54,450 nt of DNA, taken from contig NZ_JAAIKO010000050.1 in the NCBI RefSeq assembly GCF_016107395.1, positions 1-54,450 of the forward strand. Reading direction: 5' to 3'. The first letter of the stretch is position 1. Every line of letters starts with the position of its first letter. The notes beneath the pieces were generated by a model, which did not search any database, was not told the DNA's origin, and was given only the letters and a program-made list of their open reading frames with translations. A program made the position numbers and the translations under genes. Source of the DNA: Streptomyces fildesensis (GTDB taxonomy: Bacteria; Actinomycetota; Actinomycetes; Streptomycetales; Streptomycetaceae). This document shows, one piece after another, positions 1 through 7,694 of the stretch.

Positions 1-55
1 CTCGGCCGCTGCTTGGTCCGCGGCCGCCTTCTCCGCTGCCGCCCTCTCGGCCGCT
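1..55. repeat. 45-bp tandem repeat array, left end
   Basis: This is the continuation of the 45-bp tandem repeat found at the right end of the window. The unit length is a multiple of three and lies in frame inside the parB-like gene. The array spans the circular junction, which explains why the window opens in the middle of a repeat unit. A short-read assembly could have miscounted the copies. Confidence 0.85.
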
Positions 56-162
56 TCCCTAAGCTGGCGGTCTTTCCGCGCGTCGGGATCGGGTGGAGCA
101 ATATCCTTGCCGGCGGCCGCCACCAAATCCGCGAACTGCTTCGGCCTGTTGATCTCGCTCAT
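1..162 (-). CDS. ParB-like partition protein, N-terminal part (continues across the circle junction at 54450)
   Basis: The gene starts with ATG at 162, overlapping the parA stop as ATGA, and reads leftward off position 1. If the last 10 bases of the window (identical to the first 10) are merged, the frame continues without interruption from 54440 to the stop at 54000, giving about 200 residues. The N-terminus is MSEINRPKQFADLVAAAGKD, followed by a charged stretch that enters an Ala-rich 15-residue repeat of the AERAAAEKAAADQAA type. Coupling to parA and the palindromes around the operon indicate the DNA-binding partner of a Walker-type partition system. No classical ParB nuclease-fold motif is visible, so it is probably a small unrelated centromere-binding protein. 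Confidence 0.7.
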   Translation of the reverse strand, partial: MSEINRPKQFADLVAAAGKDIAPPDPDARKDRQLREAAERAAAEKAAADQAAAE

Positions 163-866
163 GCCGGTGCACCGAGCCGAATGACCTTGTACGGCTCGCC
201 AAGCGCGGCAAGCAGTTCATCGCCCATGGCGTAAGCGTCCGCTGCGGCCTTGTAGGCGTTGAGCTCCTGGCTCAGGAAGACCGGCTGGCCGTCGAGCATC
301 TCGTGAGCCCCGTATTTGCGGAGCCACGTGTCAAATACCGGCAACCCAAGGTCACGCAGACTGGTCTTGGTCTGCCTCGCCCGACCGAGCGAGGTGTACT
401 CCACTTTGCTCAACAAGATCCGGTAGTTGGCCCCCATCGGCGACAGGTGGTCGCGGATGCTCCCCATCACGGCCTTGCTTACCGATCGCTCCGGCATAAG
501 AGGAACGATCGTCAGGTCTCCGTCCGCCGCCGCTCGGATCTTCTCCAGGTCACGGTGAGGACCGTTGTCGGTCACGACGTATCGGAACTGCGTCATCTGT
601 CGCACGCTGTGAAGTTCGGCTGGATCATCGCTCTCGGTCAGCTCGAACGGGATGGGGACCGCGAGGTTCTGGGCCATCTCGGTCACTCCCCCGTCCGTCT
701 GCTTGCTGTCGGCATTGATCAGCAAGGTCGGGCCCAGCTGCCCGAGCATGTACGCGGACAGGAAGGCGACCGTGGACTTTGTGATTCCGCCCTTGCCTCC
801 CCACACAGAGACAACCAACGGTCCGTCATCTCGGGGCGGCGCAATCCAAGACTCTTGATGTTCCAT
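159..866 (-). CDS. parA: ParA-family partition ATPase
   Basis: The 235-residue protein carries a deviant Walker A motif (GKGGITKST, near residue 27) right after a VVSVW strand, as in ParA/MinD/Soj ATPases. It also has a Walker A'-like strand (TLLINAD) and a hydrophobic strand ending in D (RYVVTDNGP). ParA proteins move plasmid copies along the nucleoid with a centromere-binding partner. That partner is the next gene, joined by an ATGA overlap. ATG at 866 is preferred over GTG at 872 because AGGAAGG lies about 8 nt upstream of it. There is no N-terminal HTH, so this is the short (type Ib-like) form, and repression would fall to the partner protein binding the upstream palindromes. Confidence 0.88.
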   Translation of the reverse strand: MEHQESWIAPPRDDGPLVVSVWGGKGGITKSTVAFLSAYMLGQLGPTLLINADSKQTDGGVTEMAQNLAVPIPFELTESDDPAELHSVRQMTQFRYVVTDNGPHRDLEKIRAAADGDLTIVPLMPERSVSKAVMGSIRDHLSPMGANYRILLSKVEYTSLGRARQTKTSLRDLGLPVFDTWLRKYGAHEMLDGQPVFLSQELNAYKAAADAYAMGDELLAALGEPYKVIRLGAPA

Positions 867-890
867 ACTCACGGCCTTCCTGAACTTCCC

Positions 891-932
891 AACTCTTGAT
901 GTTCAAGAGTTACAGCCTTGTGGCGCCACAAG
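891..932. promoter_or_regulatory. par operator palindromes next to the parA start
   Basis: Two perfect palindromes lie just upstream of parA. At 891-911, AACTCTTGA and TCAAGAGTT are separated by three bases. At 917-932 there is CTTGTGGC followed directly by GCCACAAG. The first shares the TCTTGA/TCAAGA core with the sites at 999-1075 and with those beyond the parB end at 53984-54012. Likely roles are autoregulation and/or centromere binding. Confidence 0.6.
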
Positions 933-998
933 CCGCCGCTGAGCCCACGGTACCGAGTACACAAGAGGCTTGAACATCCGAACAACGCGACACGCAAA

Positions 999-1047
999 GA
1001 ACCATACTCCCTAAGTCTTGAAGTTCAAGACTTAGGGAGTATGGTTC
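999..1047. promoter_or_regulatory. Perfect 49-bp palindrome, candidate parS/operator
   Basis: Two 24-base arms (left arm begins GAACCATACTCCC and ends CTTGAA; right arm begins TTCAAG) flank a single central G at 1023, with no mismatch. The centre CTTGAAGTTCAAG matches the other par palindromes. It lies in the roughly 300-bp gap between parA and the gene at 1183, which otherwise holds only these sites and the 1183 ribosome binding site. Confidence 0.7.
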
Positions 1048-1050
1048 AGC

Positions 1051-1075
1051 CTAAGTTCAAGAGTCTTGAACTTAG
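1051..1075. promoter_or_regulatory. Perfect 25-bp palindrome, third par-type site
   Basis: CTAAGTTCAAGA and TCTTGAACTTAG flank a central G at 1063. It is spaced three bases from the 49-bp palindrome and carries the same core, so the pair resembles a tandem binding array. Confidence 0.65.
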
Positions 1076-1182
1076 CTTTGGACGCAAGAGAGGGACCGGG
1101 CTTCCGACGGCCCGGCCCCTCAAGTTCGGCCCTGATCGGCGTTGACGCGCCGGGGGCCTTGATCCTGTTTGGAGGATCTGGA

Positions 1183-1404
1183 ATGAGCGTAGGGGAGTGC
1201 TGGACCGAGCGGGACGCGCTGCAGGCCGATGCGGCGGCGGCTAACCGCGTGCGTGTGATGCGGCTTGAGCCGGGGGTGGTGGCGGGCCTGGCGGCGCTGT
1301 ACGGGGACACAGGAGATCCGGTGCGGGATCTGTCAGCTCTCGGCGATGACGTGTTCGTCGACCGGTACGCGGCCGGAACGGTGCTGGGGGCCGGCGCCGC
1401 GTAA
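1183..1404 (+). CDS. Small acidic protein of unknown function
   Basis: The 73-residue frame begins MSVGECWTERDALQAD. GGAGG at 1171-1175, seven bases upstream of the ATG, decides the start. The product is acidic, has no membrane segment, and shows no motif I recognise. It sits alone between the par operators and a bidirectional hairpin terminator, and points away from parA. Confidence 0.6.
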   Translation: MSVGECWTERDALQADAAAANRVRVMRLEPGVVAGLAALYGDTGDPVRDLSALGDDVFVDRYAAGTVLGAGAA

Positions 1405-1420
1405 GCACCGCGTGAATGCC

Positions 1421-1452
1421 AGCGGGGCCCGGGAGTTCTCCCGGGCCCCGCT
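1421..1452. terminator. Bidirectional hairpin terminator
   Basis: A perfect 14-bp stem (AGCGGGGCCCGGGA with its complement) and a GTTC loop lie between two convergent genes. There is no T-run, which is usual for GC-rich actinobacteria. Confidence 0.75.
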
Positions 1453-1463
1453 GGTGTTCTGGC

Positions 1464-2465
1464 CTATCGCTGCTGAGGGACTGCGGTGCTGTCGCGGGTG
1501 GCAGCATCCAGTTCCTTGAGGTGCCGTTGTGCGTGCAGGTAGGCCGTGTTCTTCTCGCCGGGGATGATCTGGCGCATGCGCAGAACAGCGGCGCCAACCG
1601 CTGCGGCTTCGTCCGGGTTCTGGATCGTGAGCCAGAGTGCGTGTGCACGCTTGGCCGCCTCATGTGCGGCAGCGTTGTCCTTCTTGTACGACCAGCGTTC
1701 GGCTACCTCGGCGTACATCACGACGGCGGCCGCGAGCTGTCCGCTCTCGGCGGCGACGTGAGCACGGGTTTCGCGGGCGCCGAGAGCGGCGGGGTGGCTG
1801 GGTCCATGCACGCGGGTCGCGGATTCGTCGAGCTCTGCAGCTAGGGCAAGGGCTCGGGCGAACGCTCCGGCCTCGACGGCTGCCCGGATCCGTAGGTATG
1901 TCGCAGGAGCGGGTACGCGCGGGTCCGGGATCGAGCGGACGGCAGGGGCGCTGAGCTGGGGGGCTGCTGGCGTCGTGTCAGGTGTGGCGGTCCGGGGCGG
2001 GGCGGGTTCCGGGGCGACCGGCTTCGGGGCTGGCTCCGGCGGCGTGCTGAGGGATGGGGCGTATCCGGGGACCAGCTGCGGTACGGGGGTGGGCTCCGGG
2101 GGAGTGACGGCGATGGGTGCGGGCGGCGGGGTGCCCGGCGTGGCTGTGCGCGGTCGCTCCACCCGTCCCCTCTTCCCGCGCTTGGTGGTTTTCGTGCGAC
2201 GGCCGTCCCCGGCCTCGCTCACCTCACCGGTGGGGCTGATGATCAGTGGCCAGACGGTGCCGTCCGCGTCGGTGGCCTGTGCGCGGACGGGGCGGGGGAG
2301 TTCAGCGCCAGTGATGGCGGCCGCCACCGCGGCGACGGCCTCGGCCCGGCCCGGGTAGGGGCCGGGGCCGGTGAGCGGCCCGGAGAGGGTCACGGTGCCA
2401 TCGTCGGCGGCGGTGAGCTGGTAGCAGGGCCAGGCGGGGACCTGGTCAGCGGTGGGTTTCGGCAC
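1464..2465 (-). CDS. Conjugation-cluster protein with Pro-rich linker and TPR-like C-terminus
   Basis: The 333-residue protein has three parts. Residues 1-80 form a small globular head (tryptophan, proline and glycine rich). Residues 90-175 are a basic, then Pro/Ala-rich linker. Residues 185-330 are an Ala-rich helical region that reads like tetratricopeptide repeats (AFARALALAAELDE, AAAVVMYAEVAERW). It is the last gene of the leftward set with the lipoprotein and the wall hydrolase, which suggests a scaffold role at the mating channel. I do not recognise a specific family. Confidence 0.7.
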   Translation of the reverse strand: MPKPTADQVPAWPCYQLTAADDGTVTLSGPLTGPGPYPGRAEAVAAVAAAITGAELPRPVRAQATDADGTVWPLIISPTGEVSEAGDGRRTKTTKRGKRGRVERPRTATPGTPPPAPIAVTPPEPTPVPQLVPGYAPSLSTPPEPAPKPVAPEPAPPRTATPDTTPAAPQLSAPAVRSIPDPRVPAPATYLRIRAAVEAGAFARALALAAELDESATRVHGPSHPAALGARETRAHVAAESGQLAAAVVMYAEVAERWSYKKDNAAAHEAAKRAHALWLTIQNPDEAAAVGAAVLRMRQIIPGEKNTAYLHAQRHLKELDAATRDSTAVPQQR

Positions 2466-2478
2466 GGCGGGGCTCCTC

Positions 2479-3141
2479 TCACTGGATGGTGACGGCGGAT
2501 ACGTGCCAGGGCTGGCCGTCCGCGGTGCGGATCAGCTCCACATAGGCGACGTCGGTAGTGGGTTTGCCGGTCCACGCGTCGCGGCCGTGTGGCGTAGTGG
2601 TGATCGTCCACTGGCGCCAGGCGTGCGCGCTGGTGTCGACGGGGCGGGCGGCGTCTTCGGTACGGGCGAGCGAGACGGTGGTGTAGGCGCGGTGCTTGGC
2701 CCACTCGTGCCACTGGGCGCCGGGGTCGGTCTGGGGTTTGTGCGCCTTCAACAGGCCGGCGTACTCGGGCGTCAGCCACCCGGCGACGGCCGCACGCACG
2801 CTCGCGTCGTGGGTGGAGACGTCCAACGCGGTGTCATAGGTCCACATCACGGTCAGCGCGCCCTTGCTCACGTCGGTGGCGTCGCGCTGGTCGACACTGG
2901 CCGGGACGGGGATCCCGCCGTGCGGGGTGCCGGTGGTGGCGGACGGCAGCGGCTGGACGGTGGGAGACCCGGTGGGGTCCGGGTAGGGCCCGGTCCCGGC
3001 CGGTGCGGTGGTGATGGCGGCGTGGGTCGGGGCAGGGCTCGGCCGGTCGTCGGTACTGTCGTGCGAGCAGCCGCCGGCCAGAATGACGGTCGCCACGGCG
3101 GCCGTGACCGCGAGTGTCCTTGGGGTGCGGGGCCTGGTCAT
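2479..3141 (-). CDS. Lipoprotein of the conjugation cluster
   Basis: The 220-residue product has an N-terminal signal (RTLAVTAAVATVILAGGC) ending in a lipobox, with the acylated cysteine near residue 25. A Ser/Pro/Thr-rich linker follows, then a globular domain of about 130 residues (roughly 90-220). In position and size that domain resembles the NTF2-like periplasmic parts of transfer proteins. It overlaps the hydrolase stop by ATGA, so the two are translationally coupled and probably act together at the cell surface. Confidence 0.75.
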   Translation of the reverse strand: MTRPRTPRTLAVTAAVATVILAGGCSHDSTDDRPSPAPTHAAITTAPAGTGPYPDPTGSPTVQPLPSATTGTPHGGIPVPASVDQRDATDVSKGALTVMWTYDTALDVSTHDASVRAAVAGWLTPEYAGLLKAHKPQTDPGAQWHEWAKHRAYTTVSLARTEDAARPVDTSAHAWRQWTITTTPHGRDAWTGKPTTDVAYVELIRTADGQPWHVSAVTIQ

Positions 3142-4184
3142 CCGAACCGCCTGACGGTCTGGGGGACGCCCGTGTAGTACGGGTCGTCCAGAGAGGAAAT
3201 CTTGACGACGTCGCCCGTCTTCGGGGCGTGCAGGAACTTGCGGTCGCCGATGTAGATACCGATGTGGTCGTAGTCGGTGCCACCGTGCAGCGCGAACGCG
3301 ATCACGTCGCCCGGCCGCAGGTCACCGGTCTTGACTGCCGTTCCAACGGCCGCCTGCGCCTGCGAGGTACGGGGCAGCATGGTCTTGCCGCCCGACGCGT
3401 GGAAGATCGCGTATTGCACGAGGGAGCTGCAGTCGAAGCCGACGGTTCCGGATCCCTGGGCGAATCCGCGGCTGGGCCCGTCCACGGTGCCGCCGCCCCA
3501 CGAATACGGGGTACCGAGCCACTTCTTCCCTGCTGCCACGACTCGTTGCCCGAACGGGGTGGAGACGTCGATGGCGGTCAGGTCGGAGTACTTGGGGACC
3601 AGCGACATGATGCGCTTGACGTACTGCTGGGTCTCGGGGAACGGCGGAATGCCGTGGGCCTGCTGGACCGCGCCGGGGCCGGCGTTGTACCCGGCGAGCA
3701 TCAGTTCCGTGGGGTCGCCGGTCACGCCCTTGTATCCGGAGATCTCCTTCGCGAGCTGGCAGTCATACCGGCCCTGCGTCATGATCGCGTCGGCCGGGGT
3801 GAACGGGTCGGCCTTGCCGTCCTTGTCGGCGTCGACGCCGTACGTCGCCCAGGTGCCGGGCATGAACTGGCTCATGCCCTCAGCGCCCACACCGGAGACC
3901 GCCCGCGGGTCCCAATTGGACTCCGCCTCGATCTGCGCGGCGATGACTGGTGCTTTCACCGCCGGGCACAACTTTCCCGCTGCGATCACCCACGGCACGT
4001 ACTCGGCCTTCACGCTGTGGATGTTGAGGGCGTCGCCGATGCCGTTGCCGATGTCGGGGTTCTTGTCGTCGTCCTCCTGGCTGGTGGCGCCGACGATCGC
4101 CAGGCTGAACACGAATAGGCCGGCGACTGCGGCCGCCGCCGCCACGGCGCCGACGGCGGCGACTTGGCCGGTGGTGCCGCTCAT
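3138..4184 (-). CDS. Cell-wall hydrolase: lytic transglycosylase plus NlpC/P60 domains
   Basis: The 348-residue enzyme has one N-terminal membrane anchor (about residues 8-33). A lytic transglycosylase domain follows (about 65-200), with the catalytic glutamate in AQIEAESNWDPRAVSG, then AEGMSQFMPGTWA and LMLAGYNAGPGAV. A C-terminal NlpC/P60 peptidase domain follows (about 210-348), with GTPYSWGG, the catalytic cysteine in GFDCSSLVQYA and the histidine in DYDHIGIYIG. Such bifunctional hydrolases open peptidoglycan locally for the mating channel (VirB1 role). All catalytic residues appear present. Confidence 0.92.
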   Translation of the reverse strand: MSGTTGQVAAVGAVAAAAAVAGLFVFSLAIVGATSQEDDDKNPDIGNGIGDALNIHSVKAEYVPWVIAAGKLCPAVKAPVIAAQIEAESNWDPRAVSGVGAEGMSQFMPGTWATYGVDADKDGKADPFTPADAIMTQGRYDCQLAKEISGYKGVTGDPTELMLAGYNAGPGAVQQAHGIPPFPETQQYVKRIMSLVPKYSDLTAIDVSTPFGQRVVAAGKKWLGTPYSWGGGTVDGPSRGFAQGSGTVGFDCSSLVQYAIFHASGGKTMLPRTSQAQAAVGTAVKTGDLRPGDVIAFALHGGTDYDHIGIYIGDRKFLHAPKTGDVVKISSLDDPYYTGVPQTVRRFG

Positions 4185-4191
4185 GCGGTCC

Positions 4192-4560
4192 TCAGGTCTG
4201 CGGGCTGCCTTCCCCGGCGATCAGGGCAACGAGAGCGGATCTGCTGAACCGCCATAGGCCACCGACCTTGAACGCGTCGGCTAGTCCTCTCTTGGCGGCG
4301 AGGGTCCGCACATGGCGCGGCTTGATCCGCAGGACCCCCGCGACTTCCTCCAGCGTCAGCACATCCGGATACCCGCTCAACAGCTCGCCGACGTTGTGGA
4401 ACCGCCACACCCCGCCGACCTTGAACGCGTTGGCGATCTTCCCCTTGGCGGCGAGGGTTCGTGCCTGGCGCGGTTGCAGTCGCAATATCCCGGCGACTTC
4501 CTCCAGCGTCAGCACGTCCGGATACCCACTCAGCAGCCCGCCATCGACTCCATCGATCAT
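4192..4560 (-). CDS. Excisionase-type HTH protein with the domain duplicated in tandem
   Basis: The 122-residue protein consists of two near-identical MerR/excisionase-type helix-turn-helix domains (about residues 12-55 and 60-112). Each contains SGYPDVLTLEEVAG, a RTLAAK recognition-helix end and AFKVGG.WRF. The duplication is also visible in the DNA as two copies of roughly 126 bases. Single-domain versions usually bind DNA as small regulators or excisionases, and a covalent tandem could bind a direct repeat as a monomer. The gene faces the rightward tra operon across a 165-bp gap, so it is the obvious candidate to control both arms. Confidence 0.8.
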   Translation of the reverse strand: MIDGVDGGLLSGYPDVLTLEEVAGILRLQPRQARTLAAKGKIANAFKVGGVWRFHNVGELLSGYPDVLTLEEVAGVLRIKPRHVRTLAAKRGLADAFKVGGLWRFSRSALVALIAGEGSPQT

Positions 4561-4725
4561 GGCGACGCATCCTAATCATTGACAGCCCCCCGGACCTCAA
4601 GATGACCTAACTCGACCAAGGTTAGCGCTTCACGTACTGAGCTGACGGTTTTTCAACTCACATGACGCCACTCGACGTTACAGATACACTCATGACATGC
4701 TACGGAGAGGAATGGAGGGGGAGCC
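4561..4725. promoter_or_regulatory. Divergent promoter region of the two transfer arms
   Basis: This is the comparatively AT-rich gap between the duplicated HTH gene and the tra operon. On the minus strand TAGGAT lies about 9 bases before the ATG at 4560, which suggests a very short leader. On the plus strand GGAGGGGGA at 4714-4722 serves the GTG at 4726. I see no clear operator palindrome. Confidence 0.4.
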
Positions 4726-5346
4726 GTGACCGCCGAGACACCAGTCAATCCCTGGGTACCGACAGACACCCGTACTACTCCGGACAGTTCGCGACTGCAA
4801 ACGGTTGCGCCCGTGCGTCCATCCGGCCCGGCTCAGCCGCAGGGCCCGGGAGTTCCGCCTCCGCCCACGGCCCTGAACATCGCCTACGTCCACCCCGCAC
4901 CGTCCGGCGCGTGGTGGTGGCTGGGCTGCCACGGCGGCTCTGCCGTCAGCACGCTGGAGTACGCCGTACCCGGCGGCCGTGATGCCCATCGAGCCTGGCC
5001 GGTGGTCCAAGGCGGCGGCCCGGTGCCGGTCGTCCTGACCGCGCGCACCCATGCCATCGGTCTGCAGGCAGCCCAACGGGCCATCCAGCAATGGGCCTCC
5101 GGCGCCGTGCCCGGCGTGACGCTGCTCGGCCTGGTGCTCGTCGCCGATGCCCCGGGCCGGCTGCCCAAGGCGCTACGCGACCTGCGGCGCCTGGTCTCCG
5201 GTGGTGCACCCCGCACGTGGGACGTGCCGTGGGTGGAGGAATGGCGCTGCGGCGAGCCGCCCACCGATCACTCTCCCCGCCAACTCACCGTCCTGTCGCG
5301 CGAGCTGCAAAGCCTCGCCTCACCCTCGGGAAGCCGTCATGTCTGA
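4726..5346 (+). CDS. DUF6668-like conjugation protein (P-loop-like strand)
   Basis: The 206-residue protein has a Pro-rich N-terminus (to about residue 50) and then a Rossmann-like core starting WWWLGCHGGSAVSTLEYAV. That stretch looks like a Walker-type loop without the lysine. It resembles the DUF6668 family that heads actinobacterial transfer operons. GTG at 4726 is supported by GGAGGGGGA just upstream. The last 8 bases overlap the next gene, indicating an operon. The function is unknown. Confidence 0.75.
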   Translation: MTAETPVNPWVPTDTRTTPDSSRLQTVAPVRPSGPAQPQGPGVPPPPTALNIAYVHPAPSGAWWWLGCHGGSAVSTLEYAVPGGRDAHRAWPVVQGGGPVPVVLTARTHAIGLQAAQRAIQQWASGAVPGVTLLGLVLVADAPGRLPKALRDLRRLVSGGAPRTWDVPWVEEWRCGEPPTDHSPRQLTVLSRELQSLASPSGSRHV

Positions 5347-5638
5347 CCTGGTCTTTGCGGCCACTGACGCCGCGCACCACCTCACCACTCTTGCCATCCC
5401 CAACCCGGGACAGGGCGGCGAGCCGCCGTTCGCGCAAAAGTTGCTCACGATCCTCGGGTGGGTTGCCTGGGGCGTCACTCTCGCCTGCGTCGCGGGCGTC
5501 CTGATCGTCGCCGGAAAGATGGCGATGGCCCACAACCGCGGCGAGGGCGGCGAGCACGCCCGCGCACTGGGCATGGTCGGGGCCGCGTGCATCATCGCCG
5601 GGTCCGCATCCGCAATCGTCGGCACCCTGTGGGTCTGA
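5339..5638 (+). CDS. Small two-helix membrane protein, pilin/VirB2-like position
   Basis: The 99-residue product has hydrophobic helices at about 35-59 and 77-98, separated by a short basic, hydrophilic loop (KMAMAHNRGEGGEHAR). Size and topology match the small membrane subunits (VirB2/TrbC-like) of type IV secretion systems, although sequence identity to pilins is not evident. It starts inside the end of the previous gene. Confidence 0.72.
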   Translation: MSDLVFAATDAAHHLTTLAIPNPGQGGEPPFAQKLLTILGWVAWGVTLACVAGVLIVAGKMAMAHNRGEGGEHARALGMVGAACIIAGSASAIVGTLWV

Positions 5639-5685
5639 GCTGATCGGCCCGTCACCGACCGCCACCGTCCGCACTGGGGGACAGC

Positions 5686-6432
5686 ATGACCAACACCGAT
5701 CAGTCGTCCACCGAAACCCGTGGCCCGTTCACCCGGACCTGGTTCATCATCTCGGCCGGTTTCATGGCCTGCGTGGGCGGCTTGCTGGCCGCTGTCCTGC
5801 TGTCGAGCGGGGATGACAGCACCGACGCGGCCCCGGCCCCCTCGCCCACCACCACGGCCGGGGTTGCGCCTACCGGAGCGCCGGCCGATGGTTCCTGCCC
5901 GGCGCTGGCCGACACCGATACGCGCGTTCCCACCACCGCTCCCGCCGGCGTGGAATGGACGCTCTTTCAGACGGTGGCGCTGCCGACGTCCAAGACGGCC
6001 GGTCCGGCTGTCACCGAGGGGGACGTGACCCGGTGCTATGCGCACACCCCCACCGGCGCCCTGCTCGCGTCCGCCCAGATCAACACCCGGTTCATCTTCG
6101 CCACGGACTGGCGGACCGTGACGGAGAAGCAGACCATCGGGGACGGCCGCACCAAGTACGTCACCACGCGGACCGCGGCTGAGGCATCCGCCGGGCCGGC
6201 CACCAACGCCCCGTCGGACCACGGGCAGATCGCGGCGTTCAAGTTCGTCACTTACAACGCCAACACTGCTGTGGTCCAGCAGGTGTGGCGGTTCCCCACC
6301 GGCCTGATGCAGGTGTCCACGGTGCCGATGATCTGGGATCACGGTGACTGGAAGCTGGAGATCGCGGCCAACGGTGCGACACCCACCGCTGTCACCTCGC
6401 TGGCCGATTACATCGTCTGGGCCGGTGTCTGA
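5686..6432 (+). CDS. Single-pass membrane protein of the transfer apparatus
   Basis: The 248-residue protein has one transmembrane helix (about 17-42), a Thr/Pro-rich linker, and an extracellular domain (about 65-248) with two cysteines. Topology and operon position between the small membrane protein and the VirB6-like channel suggest a VirB8-type or accessory channel component, but I see no diagnostic motif. The stop overlaps the next ATG (TGATG). Confidence 0.7.
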   Translation: MTNTDQSSTETRGPFTRTWFIISAGFMACVGGLLAAVLLSSGDDSTDAAPAPSPTTTAGVAPTGAPADGSCPALADTDTRVPTTAPAGVEWTLFQTVALPTSKTAGPAVTEGDVTRCYAHTPTGALLASAQINTRFIFATDWRTVTEKQTIGDGRTKYVTTRTAAEASAGPATNAPSDHGQIAAFKFVTYNANTAVVQQVWRFPTGLMQVSTVPMIWDHGDWKLEIAANGATPTAVTSLADYIVWAGV

Positions 6433-7658
6433 TGGGTGCCTGCGACATCCTGCAGTGGCTCCCGCCCACCGCGGGCGCGTGCATCGCGGTCGACATCGTC
6501 GGGGGTGGCCTGAAGGACATCGGCGATTCGGCGTTCGAGAACATCGTCAAGTGGTTCGCGGAGGCCGCCGGGCAGACCGTCCAGGCCATGACGACCGCGT
6601 GGGTGAAGATCCCGACGCCCAACATCGGCGACGACAAGGGGCATGCGCTCGGCCCTGTGGCCTGGATGCAAACACAGCTCAGTTGGCTGGTGGGTTTCAT
6701 CGCCGTGCTCTGCCTGCTGTTGGCCGCCGGCCGCATGGCCTGGGAACGGCGCGGCGAGCCAGCGAAGGAAGCCCTGGCCGGGCTGATCCGCTTGAGCATC
6801 GTCTCCGGCGGCGCCGTCAGTATCGTGGCCCTGCTCACCTCGGCGGGCGACCAGTTCAGTACCTGGATCATCGACAAGTCCACCCAATGCCCCAACCCGG
6901 GCTCTGGCTCCGCCGCCTGCGTGAGCGCCTTCAACGAGAAGGTCGGGGCGATGACGGCGTTCACCGCCAAGACCAACCCCGGGATGTTGCTGGTCATCGC
7001 CCTGCTGTTGCTGGCCAGCAGCCTGATTCAGATCATGCTGATGCTGTGCCGCACGGCGATGCTCATCGTGCTGGCCGGCACGCTCCCGCTGTCGGCGGCC
7101 GCGAGTTCCACCCCTGCGGGCAAGGCCTGGTTCCAGAAGTCGGTGGGCTGGCTGCTGGCGTTCGTCCTCTACAAACCGGTGGCCGCGATCGTGTACGCGG
7201 CGGCTTTCTCCTCCATCGGCCAGACCAAAGACACCGACCTCGTCACCCAGCTGTCCGGCGTCGTGCTCATGATCCTGGCGATATTCACGCTTCCCGCGCT
7301 CATGCGTTTCGTGACGCCGATGGTCGAGGCGGTCGCCTCCGGCGGCGGCGGCGGGGGAGCGGTCATCTCCGGCGCGGGCCACGCCATCGCCACCGGCGCG
7401 AAGGCCGTCCCGCAGATGCGGGGTGCGGCGGTCGCCGGTGAGGCGGGCAAGAAGGCGAAGGCCGCGAGTGGGTCGGGCAATCCTCCGGACGCTCCCCGCA
7501 CACCGCCGGGCAACGGTCAGCAGCCTGACCCGCCACGCAATCCGCCGAACACCTCGCCACCGGACCAGAAGCCTCGGCAGACGCCGCCGGATCAGCAGCC
7601 CCACCGGACACCGCCGCCCAATGCGCCCGACCCGCGCATGCCCAAACCGTCGTCCTGA
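6432..7658 (+). CDS. Polytopic TrbL/VirB6-like channel protein
   Basis: The 408-residue protein has five to six hydrophobic helices between about residues 75 and 310, among them one in LSWLVGFIAVLCLLLAAG, one in MLLVIALLLLASSLIQIML and one in GVVLMILAIFTLPALM. A Gly-rich stretch and a hydrophilic Pro/Gln-rich tail of about 75 residues follow. This is the architecture of the inner-membrane TrbL/VirB6 channel component. The start overlaps the preceding stop. Confidence 0.85.
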   Translation: MGACDILQWLPPTAGACIAVDIVGGGLKDIGDSAFENIVKWFAEAAGQTVQAMTTAWVKIPTPNIGDDKGHALGPVAWMQTQLSWLVGFIAVLCLLLAAGRMAWERRGEPAKEALAGLIRLSIVSGGAVSIVALLTSAGDQFSTWIIDKSTQCPNPGSGSAACVSAFNEKVGAMTAFTAKTNPGMLLVIALLLLASSLIQIMLMLCRTAMLIVLAGTLPLSAAASSTPAGKAWFQKSVGWLLAFVLYKPVAAIVYAAAFSSIGQTKDTDLVTQLSGVVLMILAIFTLPALMRFVTPMVEAVASGGGGGGAVISGAGHAIATGAKAVPQMRGAAVAGEAGKKAKAASGSGNPPDAPRTPPGNGQQPDPPRNPPNTSPPDQKPRQTPPDQQPHRTPPPNAPDPRMPKPSS

Positions 7659-7694
7659 CGGTGACCACGATGACGACGACCTAAGGGGGACCCC

